Source: Labrys wisconsinensis
GTDB taxonomy: Bacteria > Pseudomonadota > Alphaproteobacteria > Rhizobiales > Labraceae
NCBI RefSeq assembly: GCF_030814995.1
Contig: NZ_JAUSVX010000001.1
Location: forward strand, 124,001-188,000
Direction: 5' to 3'
Length of the DNA stretch: 64,000 nt
A program made the translations under genes and the position numbers. The notes below the pieces were generated by a model, which did no database searches, was not told where the DNA came from, and was given only the letters and a program-made list of their open reading frames with translations. Shown in pieces: positions 1 through 11,331 of the stretch. Numbering within the stretch: the stretch's first letter is position 1; every line of letters starts with the position of its first letter.

Positions 1-2310
<2,310 letters not shown>

Positions 2311-2323
2311 GCCCGGTCCTCCC

Positions 2324-4384
2324 TCATTCCCTGCCGTCGAGAAGGCGGCGCGCGGCCTCGGCCACGGCCTCTGCGGTGATGCCGAATTGCCGGAACAGCA
2401 CCTCGGCCGGCGCCGAGGCGCCGAAGCCGGCCATGCCGACGAAGGCGCCGTCCTCGCCGAGCCAGCGGGCCCAGCCGCCCTCGATCGCCGCCTCGACGCC
2501 GACACGCGGCGCCGAGCCCAGCACCGCCCGCCGGTCGTCCGGCGCCTGGCGCTGGAACAGCTCGAAGCAGGGCGCCGAGATGACGGCGGCACGGATGCCG
2601 TCCGCCGCCAGGGCCTCGGCCGCCCCAAGCGCGAGCGAGACCTCCGATCCCGTGGCGATCAGCGTGACGTCGCGACCGCCGTCGGGTTCGACCACGACAT
2701 AGGCGCCGCGGGCGACCCCGCCGCGCGTCGTCTCGCCCCGCGGCAGGGTCGGCAAGGCCTGGCGGGTGAGGCAGAGCACGGACGGCGTCTTTTCCGAGCC
2801 GAGCGCAAGGGCCCAGGCCTCAGCCATCTCGACCGCATCCGCCGGCCGGAACACCAGGAGGTTCGGGATCGCCCTGAGACCGGCCAGGTGCTCCACCGGC
2901 TGGTGGGTCGGGCCGTCCTCGCCGAGGCCGATGGAATCATGCGTCATCACATGGATGACGCGGATGCCCATCAGCGCGGCGAGCCGGATGGCCGGGCGCG
3001 AATAGTCGGAGAACACCAGGAACGTGCCGCCATAGGGCACGAAGCCGCCATGCAGGGCGATGCCGTTCATGGCGCAGGCCATGCCGTGCTCGCGGATGCC
3101 GTAATGGATGTAGGAGCCGGCAAAATTTCCGGGCCTGACCGGCGCCTGGGACTTGGCCTGCGTCAGGTTGGAATGGGTGAGGTCGGCCGAGCCGCCGGCG
3201 AGGTTGGCCATGGCCGGCGCCAGGGCCTCGATCACCTGCTGCGAGGCCTGGCGCGTCGCGATGACGGGCTTTTCGCCGGCGAAGCGTTCGCGCACGGCGT
3301 CGAGCGCCGCATGGGCCGTGGCGGGGATGTCGCCCCGCACGCCTTCCGCAAAGCGCCGCCGCGTCTCCACCGGCAAGCTGTCGAGGTGCCGGCGCCAGGC
3401 CCGGTGGGCGGCGGCGGAGCGCTGCCCCGCCTGCCGCCAGGCGGCGCGGATCGGCTCCGGCACCTCGAAGGGCGCATGCGGCCAGTTCAGCCTGGCGCGG
3501 GCGGCGGCGATCTCCTCGGGCCCGAGCGGGGCGCCGTGCACCTTCTCCGAGCCCTGCTTGTTCGGGGCGCCATAGCCGATGATGGTGCGGCAGGCGATGA
3601 AGGACGGCCGGTCGGTGCGCCGCTCGGCCGCGATCGCCACGGCCACCGCCTCGGGATCATGGCCGTCCACCCGCCGCACCGACCAGCCCGCCGCGGCAAA
3701 GCGCGCCGACTGGTCGTCGGAGCAGGACAGGCTGGTGGCGCCGTCGATCGAGATCGCATTGTCGTCGAACAGCACGATCAGCTTGGAAAGGCCGAGATGC
3801 CCCGCCAGCGAGATCGCCTCGTGGCTGAGCCCCTCCATCAGGCAGCCGTCGCCGACTAGGGCATAGGTGTGGTGGTCGACGACGTCGGCGCCGAAACGGG
3901 CGGCCAGCATGCGCTCGGCCAGCGCCATGCCGACGGCGGTGGCGATGCCCTGGCCGAGCGGCCCGGTCGTGGTCTCGACGCCCGGCGTGTGGCCATATTC
4001 GGGATGGCCGGCCGTCAGCGCTCCCCATTGCCGGAAGGAGCGCAGCTCGTCCGCCGTCATCCGGGGATAGCCGGTGAGGTGCAGCAGGGCGTAGAGCAGC
4101 ATCGAGCCGTGCCCGGCCGACAGCACGAAGCGGTCGCGGTCGGCCCAGGCCGGGTCGGCCGGATCGAACTTGAGGAAGCGGGTGAACAGCACCGTCGCCA
4201 CGTCGGCCATGCCCATCGGCATGCCGGGATGGCCGGAATTGGCCGCCTGCACCGCATCCATGGCCAGGGCCCGGACGGCATTGGCCATGTCGCGGAGCGA
4301 GACGTCGGCGGCGGCAGGCGCGGGCGCCCCGGCGATGCCGTGCAGGCCGGCCGCGGGCGGCGCGAAGGTGGTGGCTGACGTCAT
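2324..4384 (-). CDS. cbbT: transketolase
   Basis: Thiamine-diphosphate enzyme that moves two-carbon units between sugar phosphates in the regenerative phase of the Calvin cycle. The 686-residue length is normal for the family. The N-terminal TPP domain shows [23 protein letters not shown] and the GDG motif at residues 178-180; the pyrimidine domain shows [12 protein letters not shown] and a C-terminal domain follows. The ATG at 4384 is preceded by GGAGGG and overlaps the cbbP stop as ATGA, so the two are probably translationally coupled. The N-terminal 25 residues are Ala/Pro-rich and probably disordered. Confidence 0.95.
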   Translation of the reverse strand: MTSATTFAPPAAGLHGIAGAPAPAAADVSLRDMANAVRALAMDAVQAANSGHPGMPMGMADVATVLFTRFLKFDPADPAWADRDRFVLSAGHGSMLLYALLHLTGYPRMTADELRSFRQWGALTAGHPEYGHTPGVETTTGPLGQGIATAVGMALAERMLAARFGADVVDHHTYALVGDGCLMEGLSHEAISLAGHLGLSKLIVLFDDNAISIDGATSLSCSDDQSARFAAAGWSVRRVDGHDPEAVAVAIAAERRTDRPSFIACRTIIGYGAPNKQGSEKVHGAPLGPEEIAAARARLNWPHAPFEVPEPIRAAWRQAGQRSAAAHRAWRRHLDSLPVETRRRFAEGVRGDIPATAHAALDAVRERFAGEKPVIATRQASQQVIEALAPAMANLAGGSADLTHSNLTQAKSQAPVRPGNFAGSYIHYGIREHGMACAMNGIALHGGFVPYGGTFLVFSDYSRPAIRLAALMGIRVIHVMTHDSIGLGEDGPTHQPVEHLAGLRAIPNLLVFRPADAVEMAEAWALALGSEKTPSVLCLTRQALPTLPRGETTRGGVARGAYVVVEPDGGRDVTLIATGSEVSLALGAAEALAADGIRAAVISAPCFELFQRQAPDDRRAVLGSAPRVGVEAAIEGGWARWLGEDGAFVGMAGFGASAPAEVLFRQFGITAEAVAEAARRLLDGRE

Positions 4385-5256
4385 GACGCCCTCCGCTTGC
4401 GCTCGATGAGCGTCAGGATGATCGGGGTGAGGATGAGCTGCATCGCCAGGTCGAGCTTGTTGCCGGCGATGACGATCGAGTTGGCCCGCGACATGAAGCT
4501 GCCGGGGATCATCGACAGGAGGTAGGGGAAGTCGATGCCGCGCGGATTGGCGAAGCGGATCACCACCATCGATTCGTCCGGCGTCGGGATCCAGCGCGCG
4601 ATGAACGGGTTGGAGGTGTCGACCGTCGGCACGCGCTGGAAGTTGATGTCGGTGCGGGTGAACTGCGGACAGATCGTGTTCACATAGTCCGGCATGCGCC
4701 TGAGGATCGTGTCGGTCACCGCCTCGGTGGAATAGCCGCGCAGCGAGCGGTCGCGATGGATCTTCTGGATCCATTCGAGGTTGATCACCGGCACGACGCC
4801 GATCCGGACGTCGGAATGGCGGGCGATGTCGATGCCCTCGCCCACCACCGCGCCGTGCAGGCCCTCGTAGAACAGGAGGTCCGTCTCCGGCTCGAACGGC
4901 TTCCAGGCGGTGAAGGTGCCGGCCGGGCAGCCCAGGATCTCGGCTTCCTCGGCGTCGTGGACATAGTGGCGGGTGCGCCCGCCGCCGCTCTCGGCATAGT
5001 CCGCGAAGGTCTGCTCGAGCTCGGCCAGGAGGTTGGCGTCGGGACCGAAATGGCTGAAATGGCGGTTGCCCCGCTCATATTCCTCGGCCATCCGCGCCTT
5101 CATCTCGGCCCGGTCATGGCGGTGGAAGGCGTCACCCTCGATGAAGGCGGCGGTGATCTTCTCGCGCCGGAAGATCTGCACGAACACGGTCTTGACCGAG
5201 GTCGTGCCCGCTCCGGAGGAGCCGGTGACGGAGATGATGGGATGCTTGGCGGACAT
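4381..5256 (-). CDS. cbbP: phosphoribulokinase
   Basis: Phosphorylates ribulose-5-phosphate to the RuBisCO substrate; with RuBisCO it defines the Calvin cycle. The 291-residue protein is the bacterial class I type. The P-loop GSSGAGTTS is at residues 12-20, followed by a conserved GDAFHRHDR segment and FYEGLHG. The ATG at 5256 sits after GGGGGAG. Its last four bases overlap cbbT (ATGA) and it starts 17 bp after the cbbF stop, so it is second in the operon. Confidence 0.95.
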   Translation of the reverse strand: MSAKHPIISVTGSSGAGTTSVKTVFVQIFRREKITAAFIEGDAFHRHDRAEMKARMAEEYERGNRHFSHFGPDANLLAELEQTFADYAESGGGRTRHYVHDAEEAEILGCPAGTFTAWKPFEPETDLLFYEGLHGAVVGEGIDIARHSDVRIGVVPVINLEWIQKIHRDRSLRGYSTEAVTDTILRRMPDYVNTICPQFTRTDINFQRVPTVDTSNPFIARWIPTPDESMVVIRFANPRGIDFPYLLSMIPGSFMSRANSIVIAGNKLDLAMQLILTPIILTLIERKRRAS

Positions 5257-5273
5257 GGGCTCCCCCCGGGGCG

Positions 5274-6308
5274 TCAGACGCGGAACAGGCTGCGGCGGCC
5301 GAACAGGGGCGAGGTCTCGCCCGTGTCCTGCGGCGCGGCGTAGTAGCGGGCGATCCTCTCCACCTCCCGGCGCGAGCCGAAGACCAGCGGCACGCGCTGG
5401 TGCAGGGCGGCGGGGACGAGGTCGAGGATGCGGCTGCGCCCGTCGCTGGCGCCGCCGCCGGCCTGCTCGACGAGGAAGGCGATCGGGTTGGCCTCGTAGG
5501 TGAGGCGCAGGCGCCCCTGCCGGTAGTTCGGGCGAGCGTCGGCGGGGTAGAGATAGATGCCGCCGCGCGTCAGGATGCGCGTCGCCTCCGCCACCAGCGA
5601 GGCGTTCCAGCGGGTGTTGAAGTCGGTGCCGTGCGGGCCGGACGCACCCTTCTGGCAATCCGCGACATAGAGCCGGACCGCCTCGTCCCAATGCCGGTGG
5701 TTCGAGCCGTTGATGGCGTATTCGCGGGTCTCGCGCGGGATCTCGACGGCGGCGCTGGTCAGCACGAAGGCGCCGCAGTCCGGATCCAGGGTGAAGACCT
5801 GCGTGCCCGAGCCGAAGGTGAGCGCCAGCAGCGTGCGCGAGCCGTACATGAAGTAGCCGGCGGCGATCTAGGCGGTGCCGGGCTGCAGCAGGCCGCCGGC
5901 CGCGTCGCCGGCCCGCGGCAGCACCGCGAAGATGGTGCCGACCGGCACGCCGGTGTCGATATTGTCGGAACCGTCGAGCGGATCGATCGCCACGGCGATC
6001 GGCGCGGCGGCCGCGGCGGAGAGCGGCGCATCGAGCTCCTCCGAGCCGATCACCGCCACCGGCGCGGCGCGGAGCGCGTCGACCATCAGCCGGTTGGCGA
6101 CGAGGTCGAGCTCCTTCTGGGTGTCGCCCCCCTGCCCCTCCCCGCGCACCGCCGCCAGCGATCCGGCGAGCGGTCCGCGGGCGAGCAGGGCCGACAGCGC
6201 TCGCGCCGCACCGGCCAGCGCCAGGACCGCATCGGCGGCCGCGGCCTCGGCCGCGCCCAGCGGGCGATAGCGCATCAGATGAGTTTCGAGCCTGGTGCTG
6301 CCCGGCAT
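5274..6308 (-). pseudogene. cbbF: fructose-1,6-bisphosphatase with in-frame amber codon 147
   Basis: First gene of the cbb operon; the family hydrolyses fructose-1,6- (and sedoheptulose-1,7-) bisphosphate. From the ATG at 6308 (after GGGGGAGG) the frame encodes 146 residues including the metal site IDPLDGSDNIDTG (about 108-120), then TAG at 5868-5870. The same frame continues without a shift to TGA at 5274, supplying the rest of the enzyme (AAGYFMYGSRTLLALTFGSG, NGSNHRHW, RGGIYLYPAD, TYEANPIAFLVEQAGG). Total length of 344 codons is the normal family length. Homologues have QPGT-x-Q-x-AAGY here, so CAG to TAG (one C-to-T change) is the simplest explanation. TAG terminates other genes in this window, so recoding is unlikely. 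It may be a true nonsense mutation or a sequencing error. An internal ATG at 5849 has no ribosome site. Confidence 0.85.
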
Positions 6309-6461
6309 GCCGACCTCCCCCTCGCCCGCTTCGACCGGCGGGTCATCGCTCCGGGAAGGACGCAGCGCCTTCGCCCGATGCAGCCATCATGGCGGGCCGG
6401 TCTTGTAAGTAAATTTGAATTTTGTTACGGTCGTTTTCAGAAAAAATGAACGAGACCATCG
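6309..6461. promoter_or_regulatory. cbbR-cbbF divergent control region with LysR-type inverted repeat
   Basis: This 153-bp gap separates the divergent cbbR and cbbF genes and must hold both promoters. A local A+T-rich stretch at 6405-6450 contains the interrupted inverted repeat GTAA-N12-TTAC (6409-6412 and 6425-6428). LysR-family CbbR proteins bind T-rich interrupted palindromes in exactly this position, so it is a candidate operator. The A+T richness and dyad are seen directly; binding is inferred. Confidence 0.5.
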
Positions 6462-7424
6462 ATGCGCAACGTGACCATGAAGCAGCTGCGCACCTTTGCC
6501 GCCCTGGTGAAGGCAGGTTCGGTCACCGGCGCGGCCCAGAGCCTCAACATCACGCCGCCGGCGGTGACGCTGCAGATGCAGCTCCTGCAGGAGCAGGCCG
6601 GCCTGCCGCTGATCGAGCGCACCTCGGCCGGCATGACGCCGACCGATGCGGGGCGCGAGGTGCTGGCGGCCGCCGAGCGCGTGGCGGCGGTGCTGTCGGA
6701 ATGCGAGGCGGGCCTGGCCGAGCTCGCCGGCTCCCAGCGCGGCACGGCTTCGGTCGGCATCGTCAGCACCGCCAAATATTTCGCCCCGCGCGCCCTCGCC
6801 GCCTTCGCCCGCCAGCATCCGGAGATCACGCTGCACCTCACCGTCGGCAACCGGTCCGAGATCATCGCCGGGCTGCGCCAGCTCGATTTCGACATCGCCA
6901 TCATGGGCCGCCCGCCCGAGGAGCTGGAGGTCGAGGCCACGGTGATCGGCGAGAATCCGCATGTGATCATCGCCGCGCCCGACCATCCCCTCGCCGGCCG
7001 GCGCGCCATCGACCCTGCGCTGCTCGCCGGCGAGACCATGATGGTGCGCGAGCCCGGCAGCGGCACGCGCAGCCTGATGGAGCGCTTCTTCGCCGACGCC
7101 CGCGTCGCGCCCCGGCGCGGCATGCAGATGTCGAGCAACGAGACCATCAAGCAGGCGGTCATGGCCGGGCTCGGCATCGCCTTCATTTCCGGCCACACCA
7201 TCGAGGCGGAGATCGCCTCGGGGCGCCTCACCATGCTCGACATCGTCGGCCTGCCGGTCATCCGGCAATGGATGATCGTCCACTTGCGCCAGCGCCGCCT
7301 GATGCCGGCGGTGAAGACGCTCTGCCGCTTCCTGATCGACCACGGCGAGACCTTCCTGCCGGTGCCGCGGACCGGCTTTCAGGGCATCGACCGCCGCTTT
7401 GCCGAGATCGACCTGCCGCATTGA
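6462..7424 (+). CDS. cbbR: LysR-family regulator of the Calvin operon
   Basis: Transcription activator expected to sense Calvin-cycle metabolites and switch on the divergent cbb operon. The 320-residue protein has an N-terminal winged HTH (MKQLRTFAALVKAGSVTGAA, about residues 6-65) followed by the LysR substrate-binding fold (from about 95; VGIVSTAKYFAPRAL, the conserved CbbR entry to the effector domain). Its position next to cbbF and its effector-domain start support CbbR over a generic LysR. The ATG at 6462 lies just downstream of the A+T-rich shared promoter; an in-frame ATG six codons later is an alternative. Confidence 0.88.
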   Translation: MRNVTMKQLRTFAALVKAGSVTGAAQSLNITPPAVTLQMQLLQEQAGLPLIERTSAGMTPTDAGREVLAAAERVAAVLSECEAGLAELAGSQRGTASVGIVSTAKYFAPRALAAFARQHPEITLHLTVGNRSEIIAGLRQLDFDIAIMGRPPEELEVEATVIGENPHVIIAAPDHPLAGRRAIDPALLAGETMMVREPGSGTRSLMERFFADARVAPRRGMQMSSNETIKQAVMAGLGIAFISGHTIEAEIASGRLTMLDIVGLPVIRQWMIVHLRQRRLMPAVKTLCRFLIDHGETFLPVPRTGFQGIDRRFAEIDLPH

Positions 7425-7490
7425 CGGCCTCGCCTTATCGGGCCGCCTCGGGCATGATGGAAGGCTCGGCCCTGAAGGGGAGGAACACCC

Positions 7491-7727
7491 ATGGGCTCCT
7501 ACTTCGCCATCGTCCTGATCTGCGCCTCGACGCTGGCGCGGGACGCCTGCAACGAGAAGACGGCGGCCGACGTCCTGTCGATCAAGGTCGCCTCGGAGCT
7601 CGCCTGCACCCAGGGCTGGCAGGAGATCGTCGCGCGCTCGGCGCTCAACCAGCAGCTGGGCTCGACCAGCTACCTCAAGACGGTCTGTCGCCGCGTGACG
7701 CGGGTCTTGCCGCCCGCGGCGGAGTGA
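7491..7727 (+). CDS. small hypothetical protein with four cysteines
   Basis: Not recognised. Encodes 78 residues from an ATG preceded by GGGGAGG at ideal spacing. The N-terminus (MGSYFAIVLICAS) is hydrophobic but short, and cysteines at about 11, 20, 39 and 66 could form disulfides if exported. It lies 66 bp after cbbR in the same direction and ends seven bp before the convergent pentapeptide-repeat gene. The good ribosome site and compact placement support a real gene; the function is unknown. Confidence 0.55.
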   Translation: MGSYFAIVLICASTLARDACNEKTAADVLSIKVASELACTQGWQEIVARSALNQQLGSTSYLKTVCRRVTRVLPPAAE

Positions 7728-7733
7728 CGCGGG

Positions 7734-8522
7734 TCAGTCGCGCCGCGCCCGGTCGAGATTGCGGGCCTTGTCGAGGCCACGGGGCGTGCCGACCATGCCC
7801 TGGAGGCGGGCCGAGGCGACGTCGGCACCGGTGAAGTCGGCGCCCTCGACCAGGGCGCCTGTGAGGTCGGCGCCCGCCAGCAGCGCGCCGGTGAGGTCGG
7901 CGCCGGTGAGATGCGCCCCGCGCAGGCTGGCGAATTCGAGGTCGACCCGCGTCAGGTCGGCGCCCGAGAAATCGGCGCCCTCGAGCTGCGCCGACTTCAG
8001 CACGGCCCGCATCAGGCCCATCGACTGGTTGCGCATGTCGGCGCCGAGGCGCGCACCCGGCAGCCGCGCGCCCTTGAGGCTGGCGCCGGTGAAGTCGCCG
8101 GCGAGACGCGCCTTGGCGAGGTCGGCCCCGTCGAGCAGCGCGCCCATGGCCTGGGACCCGAACAGGCTCGCCCCGGCGAGGTTCGCGCCCCTGAGATCAG
8201 CCTTGAGCATCCAGGCCTGGTCGAGGACGGCGCCGGCGAGATCGGCGCCGCCGAGCCTGGTGCCGTTGAGCACAGCGGCCTGCAGCCGGGCGCCGTGGAA
8301 GTCGAGGCCGGAGAGATCGAGATGAGCCAGCCGCTTGCCGGAGAGGTCGGGATTGGGCGCGGCGAGCGCCCGCTCCACCTCGGCACGGGTCATCTCCGCC
8401 CGCGTCATCGCCGGCGAGTCGAGGTCGAGATAGCGCATCATGTCCTGCGCCGGCGCGGGCCCCGTCATCCCGGCTGCGGCCGCGGCCGCCACCAGCGCCA
8501 TCATCGCCCGGCGCATGCCCAT
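7734..8522 (-). CDS. secreted pentapeptide-repeat protein
   Basis: 262-residue protein with a cleavable-type signal peptide (AMMALVAAAAAAGMTGPAPAQ) and then a long run of A(D/N)LXX pentapeptides (about residues 58-235, for example LGGADLAGAVLDQ, LKADLRGANLAGASL, LTGADLTGALLAGADLTG), which fold into a right-handed quadrilateral beta-helix. There is no enzyme motif; the periplasmic role is unknown. The ATG at 8522 follows AGGGAG; a second ATG at 8516 is possible. It lies 17 bp downstream of the pterin dehydratase gene in the same direction, so the two may be cotranscribed. Confidence 0.85.
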   Translation of the reverse strand: MGMRRAMMALVAAAAAAGMTGPAPAQDMMRYLDLDSPAMTRAEMTRAEVERALAAPNPDLSGKRLAHLDLSGLDFHGARLQAAVLNGTRLGGADLAGAVLDQAWMLKADLRGANLAGASLFGSQAMGALLDGADLAKARLAGDFTGASLKGARLPGARLGADMRNQSMGLMRAVLKSAQLEGADFSGADLTRVDLEFASLRGAHLTGADLTGALLAGADLTGALVEGADFTGADVASARLQGMVGTPRGLDKARNLDRARRD

Positions 8523-8539
8523 GGCTCCCTGTGCGGCCG

Positions 8540-8920
8540 TCAGTCGTACTTGATGTAGGAGAAGCGCATGTCGGCCTGAGGCGTGCCCTCGAGCGCGCCG
8601 CCCTCCTTGGCCGGCTGCCACTGCACCACCTCCTCGATCTTGCGCGCCAGCTGAAAATCCTTCTCGGTGATGCCCTTGGCCGCGTGGTTCATCAGCCGCA
8701 CCTCGACCCAGGCATAGGAGGCGGTGATGTCGGGGTGGTGCCAGGCCGCCTCGGCGAGATGGCCGACGGTGTTGATCACCATCAGCGTGCCCTTCCAGCT
8801 GTTGGTCCGGTAGCGGCGGCGGATCCAGCCATTCTCCAGGTGCCAATGCGGCAGCTCGCTCTCCAGCCGGCGCGTGACCTCCTCGTCGGAGAAGACGGTT
8901 TCCTTGGCGGCTTCGCTCAT
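8540..8920 (-). CDS. phhB: 4a-hydroxytetrahydrobiopterin dehydratase (pterin carbinolamine dehydratase)
   Basis: 126-residue protein of the PCD/DCoH family, which dehydrates 4a-hydroxytetrahydropterin to recycle the cofactor of aromatic amino acid hydroxylases. The family signature is seen as WHHPDITASYAWVEVRL with the catalytic histidine pair, and the C-terminal LARKIEEV helix is normal. ATG at 8920 follows GGGAGG-type sequence. No aromatic hydroxylase gene is in the window, so the partner enzyme is elsewhere. Confidence 0.88.
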   Translation of the reverse strand: MSEAAKETVFSDEEVTRRLESELPHWHLENGWIRRRYRTNSWKGTLMVINTVGHLAEAAWHHPDITASYAWVEVRLMNHAAKGITEKDFQLARKIEEVVQWQPAKEGGALEGTPQADMRFSYIKYD

Positions 8921-9137
8921 CGCATCCCTCCCGTTCGCTCGGTTGGCTCCACCCTATCACAGGCCCGCCCGCAGGAAACGAGGATGACGGCGCCCGCGCA
9001 CGAAAGCAGCGGTCCGCGCCGACGATTTTCTCCGGCGTTTCCAAGAGAATAGTAAGAATTGCCCGGATTCTCCGGTTTCGATACGCTACAGGCCGGATGC
9101 AATACTATTAGAAGAAAATAAGGATCGGAGGATATCC

Positions 9138-9626
9138 ATGAAAAGGCTGGCTTTCATCGGCGCCTTGACGATCGCGGCGCTCGTCGCGGGCGAAGCGTCC
9201 GCGGCCAAGAACAGCAATCGCGTCGAGGGGGTCGCCACGCTCGACCAGGCCTGGGCGCTGATCGGCGATTTCTGCGGCATCAAGAACTGGCACCCCGCCG
9301 TCACCAAATGCGAGGAGACGGAGAAGGACGGCGCCAAGATCCGCACGCTCACCACCAAGGATGGCAGCACCTTCGTGGAGAAGCTGGTGAAATGGGACGA
9401 CAAGGACCATTCCTACACCTACGAGGCCCTGGAGAGCCCGCTACCGGTCACCAACTACGTCTCGACGCTGAAGCTCGAGGAGGATGACGAGCCGGGCAAG
9501 GTCGCCATCACCTGGTCCTCCACCTTCGAGCCCAAGGGCGTGCCCGAGCGCGCCGCCAAGAAGGCGGTCGCCGACATCTACCTCGCCGGCCTGCTGGCGC
9601 TGAAGGCGAAGATGAAGGGCAAGTAG
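9138..9626 (+). CDS. MxaD-like periplasmic SRPBCC protein
   Basis: 162-residue protein with a signal peptide (MKRLAFIGALTIAALVAGEASA) and an SRPBCC/START-like fold: WALIGDFCGIKNWHPAVTKCE, then the alternating strands LPVTNYVSTLKL and the C-terminal helix YLAGLLALKAKM. This pattern matches the MxaD family of methylotrophs, implicated in coupling methanol dehydrogenase to its cytochrome. GGAGGA lies seven bases before the ATG. It is divergent from phhB and convergent with the xox genes, consistent with a role in methanol oxidation; this role is inferred from family and position. Confidence 0.75.
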   Translation: MKRLAFIGALTIAALVAGEASAAKNSNRVEGVATLDQAWALIGDFCGIKNWHPAVTKCEETEKDGAKIRTLTTKDGSTFVEKLVKWDDKDHSYTYEALESPLPVTNYVSTLKLEEDDEPGKVAITWSSTFEPKGVPERAAKKAVADIYLAGLLALKAKMKGK

Positions 9627-9693
9627 GTCGGCGCAGCCGATGCCGGAGGAAACTCCGGCAGCACGGACCCGCGACGGGCACACCAACCGCAAC

Positions 9694-9727
9694 CGTCATG
9701 GGCGGACTTGATCCGCCCATCCACGCG
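9694..9727 (+). repeat. dispersed palindromic repeat, copy 1
   Basis: CGTCATGGGCGGACTTGATC and following bases form a hairpin with arms ATGGGCGGA (9698-9706) and TCCGCCCAT (9712-9720) around a 5-base loop. It sits in the gap between two convergent genes and pairs as an inverted copy with the element at 9793-9826. Repeats with the core CTTGA between G/C-rich arms are scattered in many rhizobial genomes. Confidence 0.7.
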
Positions 9728-9792
9728 ACCACCGGCGGCCGGTCGAGAAGAACGTCGATCGGCCTCGCGCCGCTTATGCCCCCCACCGCGTC

Positions 9793-9826
9793 CGCATGGA
9801 TGGCCGGGTCAAGCCCGGCCATGACG
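9793..9826 (-). repeat. dispersed palindromic repeat, copy 2 (inverted)
   Basis: Arms ATGGCCGGG (9800-9808) and CCCGGCCAT (9814-9822) with a 5-base loop; read on the minus strand it starts CGTCATGGCCGGGCTTGACC and aligns with copy 1. The arm bases differ between the copies but each copy stays fully paired. It could also serve as a terminator between the convergent MxaD-like and CXXCW genes. Confidence 0.7.
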
Positions 9827-9862
9827 TTGAGGTTCTGGCGCGACGATGATCCGGGGCCGGCG

Positions 9863-10420
9863 TCACGGCCGCGGCTGCACCTCCTCCAGCGCCAGGCCCG
9901 CCTCGGACCAGCCCTCGACGCCGTCGGGATACCAGTAGACCTTCGCATACCCCTCGGCGAGCGCCCGCTTGGCGGCGTTCCACGACATCCAGCATGCGCG
10001 CCTGCAGAAGAACAGCAGAGGCCTGGCATGGTCGCCGCCGGTCGCCTCGGCGAGGCCGCGGCGGAAATAGGCCGCCATGGACGGCGCCAGCGCGCCGAAG
10101 CCGACATCGCGCAGCCACACCGCCCCGGGCACGCTCGTGTGCGGGGGATCATGCCACACCGTGCCCGCCGGCAGGCCGGCCGGCTTGGGCGGGCGCGGCA
10201 GCACGTCGACGAACACCGCCGCCCTGGCCGTCCACAGGGCCTGCGCCTGCGCCGTCGTCACCACGGTGGCGCCTTGCAGCGTCGCCGGTGTCGGCGCCTT
10301 GTAGTCGTCGAGGCGGTAGCCCTCCGGCTCCGCCGGCTGTCCGGCCGCTGCCGGCGCGATCATCAGGCCGAGGGCCGCGACGACGGCGATGGCGAGGCCG
10401 GACCGACGCCCTGCGCTCAC
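9863..10420 (-). CDS. PQQ-associated CXXCW-motif periplasmic protein
   Basis: 185-residue exported protein (signal peptide LAIAVVAALGLMIAPAAAG) with a rhodanese-like end. The motif FFCRRACWMSWNAAKRA followed by YWYPDGVEGW is the hallmark of the PQQ-dependent-catabolism-associated CXXCW family, found beside quinoprotein dehydrogenases. The start is GTG at 10420, chosen because it overlaps the xoxJ stop as GTGA and places the signal peptide correctly. It is the last gene of the xoxFGJ group. Biochemical role is not established. Confidence 0.85.
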   Translation of the reverse strand: MSAGRRSGLAIAVVAALGLMIAPAAAGQPAEPEGYRLDDYKAPTPATLQGATVVTTAQAQALWTARAAVFVDVLPRPPKPAGLPAGTVWHDPPHTSVPGAVWLRDVGFGALAPSMAAYFRRGLAEATGGDHARPLLFFCRRACWMSWNAAKRALAEGYAKVYWYPDGVEGWSEAGLALEEVQPRP

Positions 10421-11331
10421 GGGCCCGAGCCCCCCAGCGCGGCGGCGATCGGCTTGTCGTTGGCATCGAGCAGCGGCGTGCCGTAGTCGGTCAGCACCTT
10501 GTCGATGTCGCCCTGCCGCTTGCGGATGACCTCGTTGAGCGCATGCTTCCACTCGCGTTCGTTCGGCCGGATGCCGAAGGTGACGCGGTAGGCCATCGCC
10601 GGGCGCTGCGCCTCCTGGAGCAGCGGCACCACCTTCAGCGGCACCGGCGCCTTCCTGGCGAAATAGCCGCCGATCGGTCCCCAGAGCAGCACCGCGTCGA
10701 TCCGGCCCTCGGCGAGGTCGGCGATCGCCTCCTCGGCCGGCGAGTCGAAGCGCCGGTCCACCAGCAGGGCATAGGTCTTGGCGTCCGGCAGCAGCCCGAG
10801 CGCCAGGAGATGGTCGACCGGCGGCGTCGCGGCGATGACGCCGAGCTTGTGCCCCTTCAGCCTGGCGTCGTCGAGGCGCTCGACCCCGTCGAGGGGACCG
10901 CCGGCCTTCACCACCAGCACATAGGTGGAGGTGTAGTAGGGGTTGGTGTGATCGACGATGTCGGCGCCCGAGGCATAGCCGACGATCAGGTCGCACAGCC
11001 CCGAGGACAGGGTGTTGCGCACGAAGCCGGGGCCCTGCGGCAGCCAGTAATAGCGCAGCGGCACCTTCAGCTCCTGCGCCACGATCTCGGCGATCCGGTT
11101 CTCGAAGCCCTCCCCCTTGCGGTCGGAGAAAGGCATGGCGGCGGGATCGGCGCAGACCCGCAGCACGTTGCGGGTGACGAGGTCGGGAACCTGCTGGGCC
11201 GCGGCCCGGTCGAAAGCCGGCCCCGCCGCCCAGAGGAAGGCCGCGGCGGCCAGCGCCGCGGCCTTCGCCCTGCGATCAGGGCCCCATGCAAGCCGTCTCG
11301 TTGTCCTTGGCAGTCTGGGGTTTGGCATCAT
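10417..11331 (-). CDS. xoxJ: XoxJ-like periplasmic binding protein of quinoprotein methanol dehydrogenase
   Basis: 304-residue type 2 periplasmic-binding fold (LRVCADPAAMPFSDRKGEGFENRIAE is the usual opening) with an N-terminal signal sequence (AAALAAAAFLWAAGPAFDRAAAQ). Proteins of this family sit after xoxF-xoxG and are thought to help activate or deliver partners to the dehydrogenase rather than import a nutrient. The start at 11331 (ATGATG) overlaps xoxG by 56 bp; no better in-frame start exists before the signal peptide. The GTGA junction links it to the CXXCW gene. Confidence 0.85.
   Translation of the reverse strand: MMPNPRLPRTTRRLAWGPDRRAKAAALAAAAFLWAAGPAFDRAAAQQVPDLVTRNVLRVCADPAAMPFSDRKGEGFENRIAEIVAQELKVPLRYYWLPQGPGFVRNTLSSGLCDLIVGYASGADIVDHTNPYYTSTYVLVVKAGGPLDGVERLDDARLKGHKLGVIAATPPVDHLLALGLLPDAKTYALLVDRRFDSPAEEAIADLAEGRIDAVLLWGPIGGYFARKAPVPLKVVPLLQEAQRPAMAYRVTFGIRPNEREWKHALNEVIRKRQGDIDKVLTDYGTPLLDANDKPIAAALGGSGP

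Noticed and set aside
5274-5849. Separate 191-codon gene for the second half of FBPase
   Set aside because: Its ATG (5849) has no ribosome site and its sequence is the exact in-frame continuation of cbbF after the amber codon; it is one broken gene, not two genes.
5868-5870. Frameshift in cbbF
   Set aside because: Both halves are in the same frame (codon boundaries are a multiple of three apart), so the lesion is a nonsense codon only.
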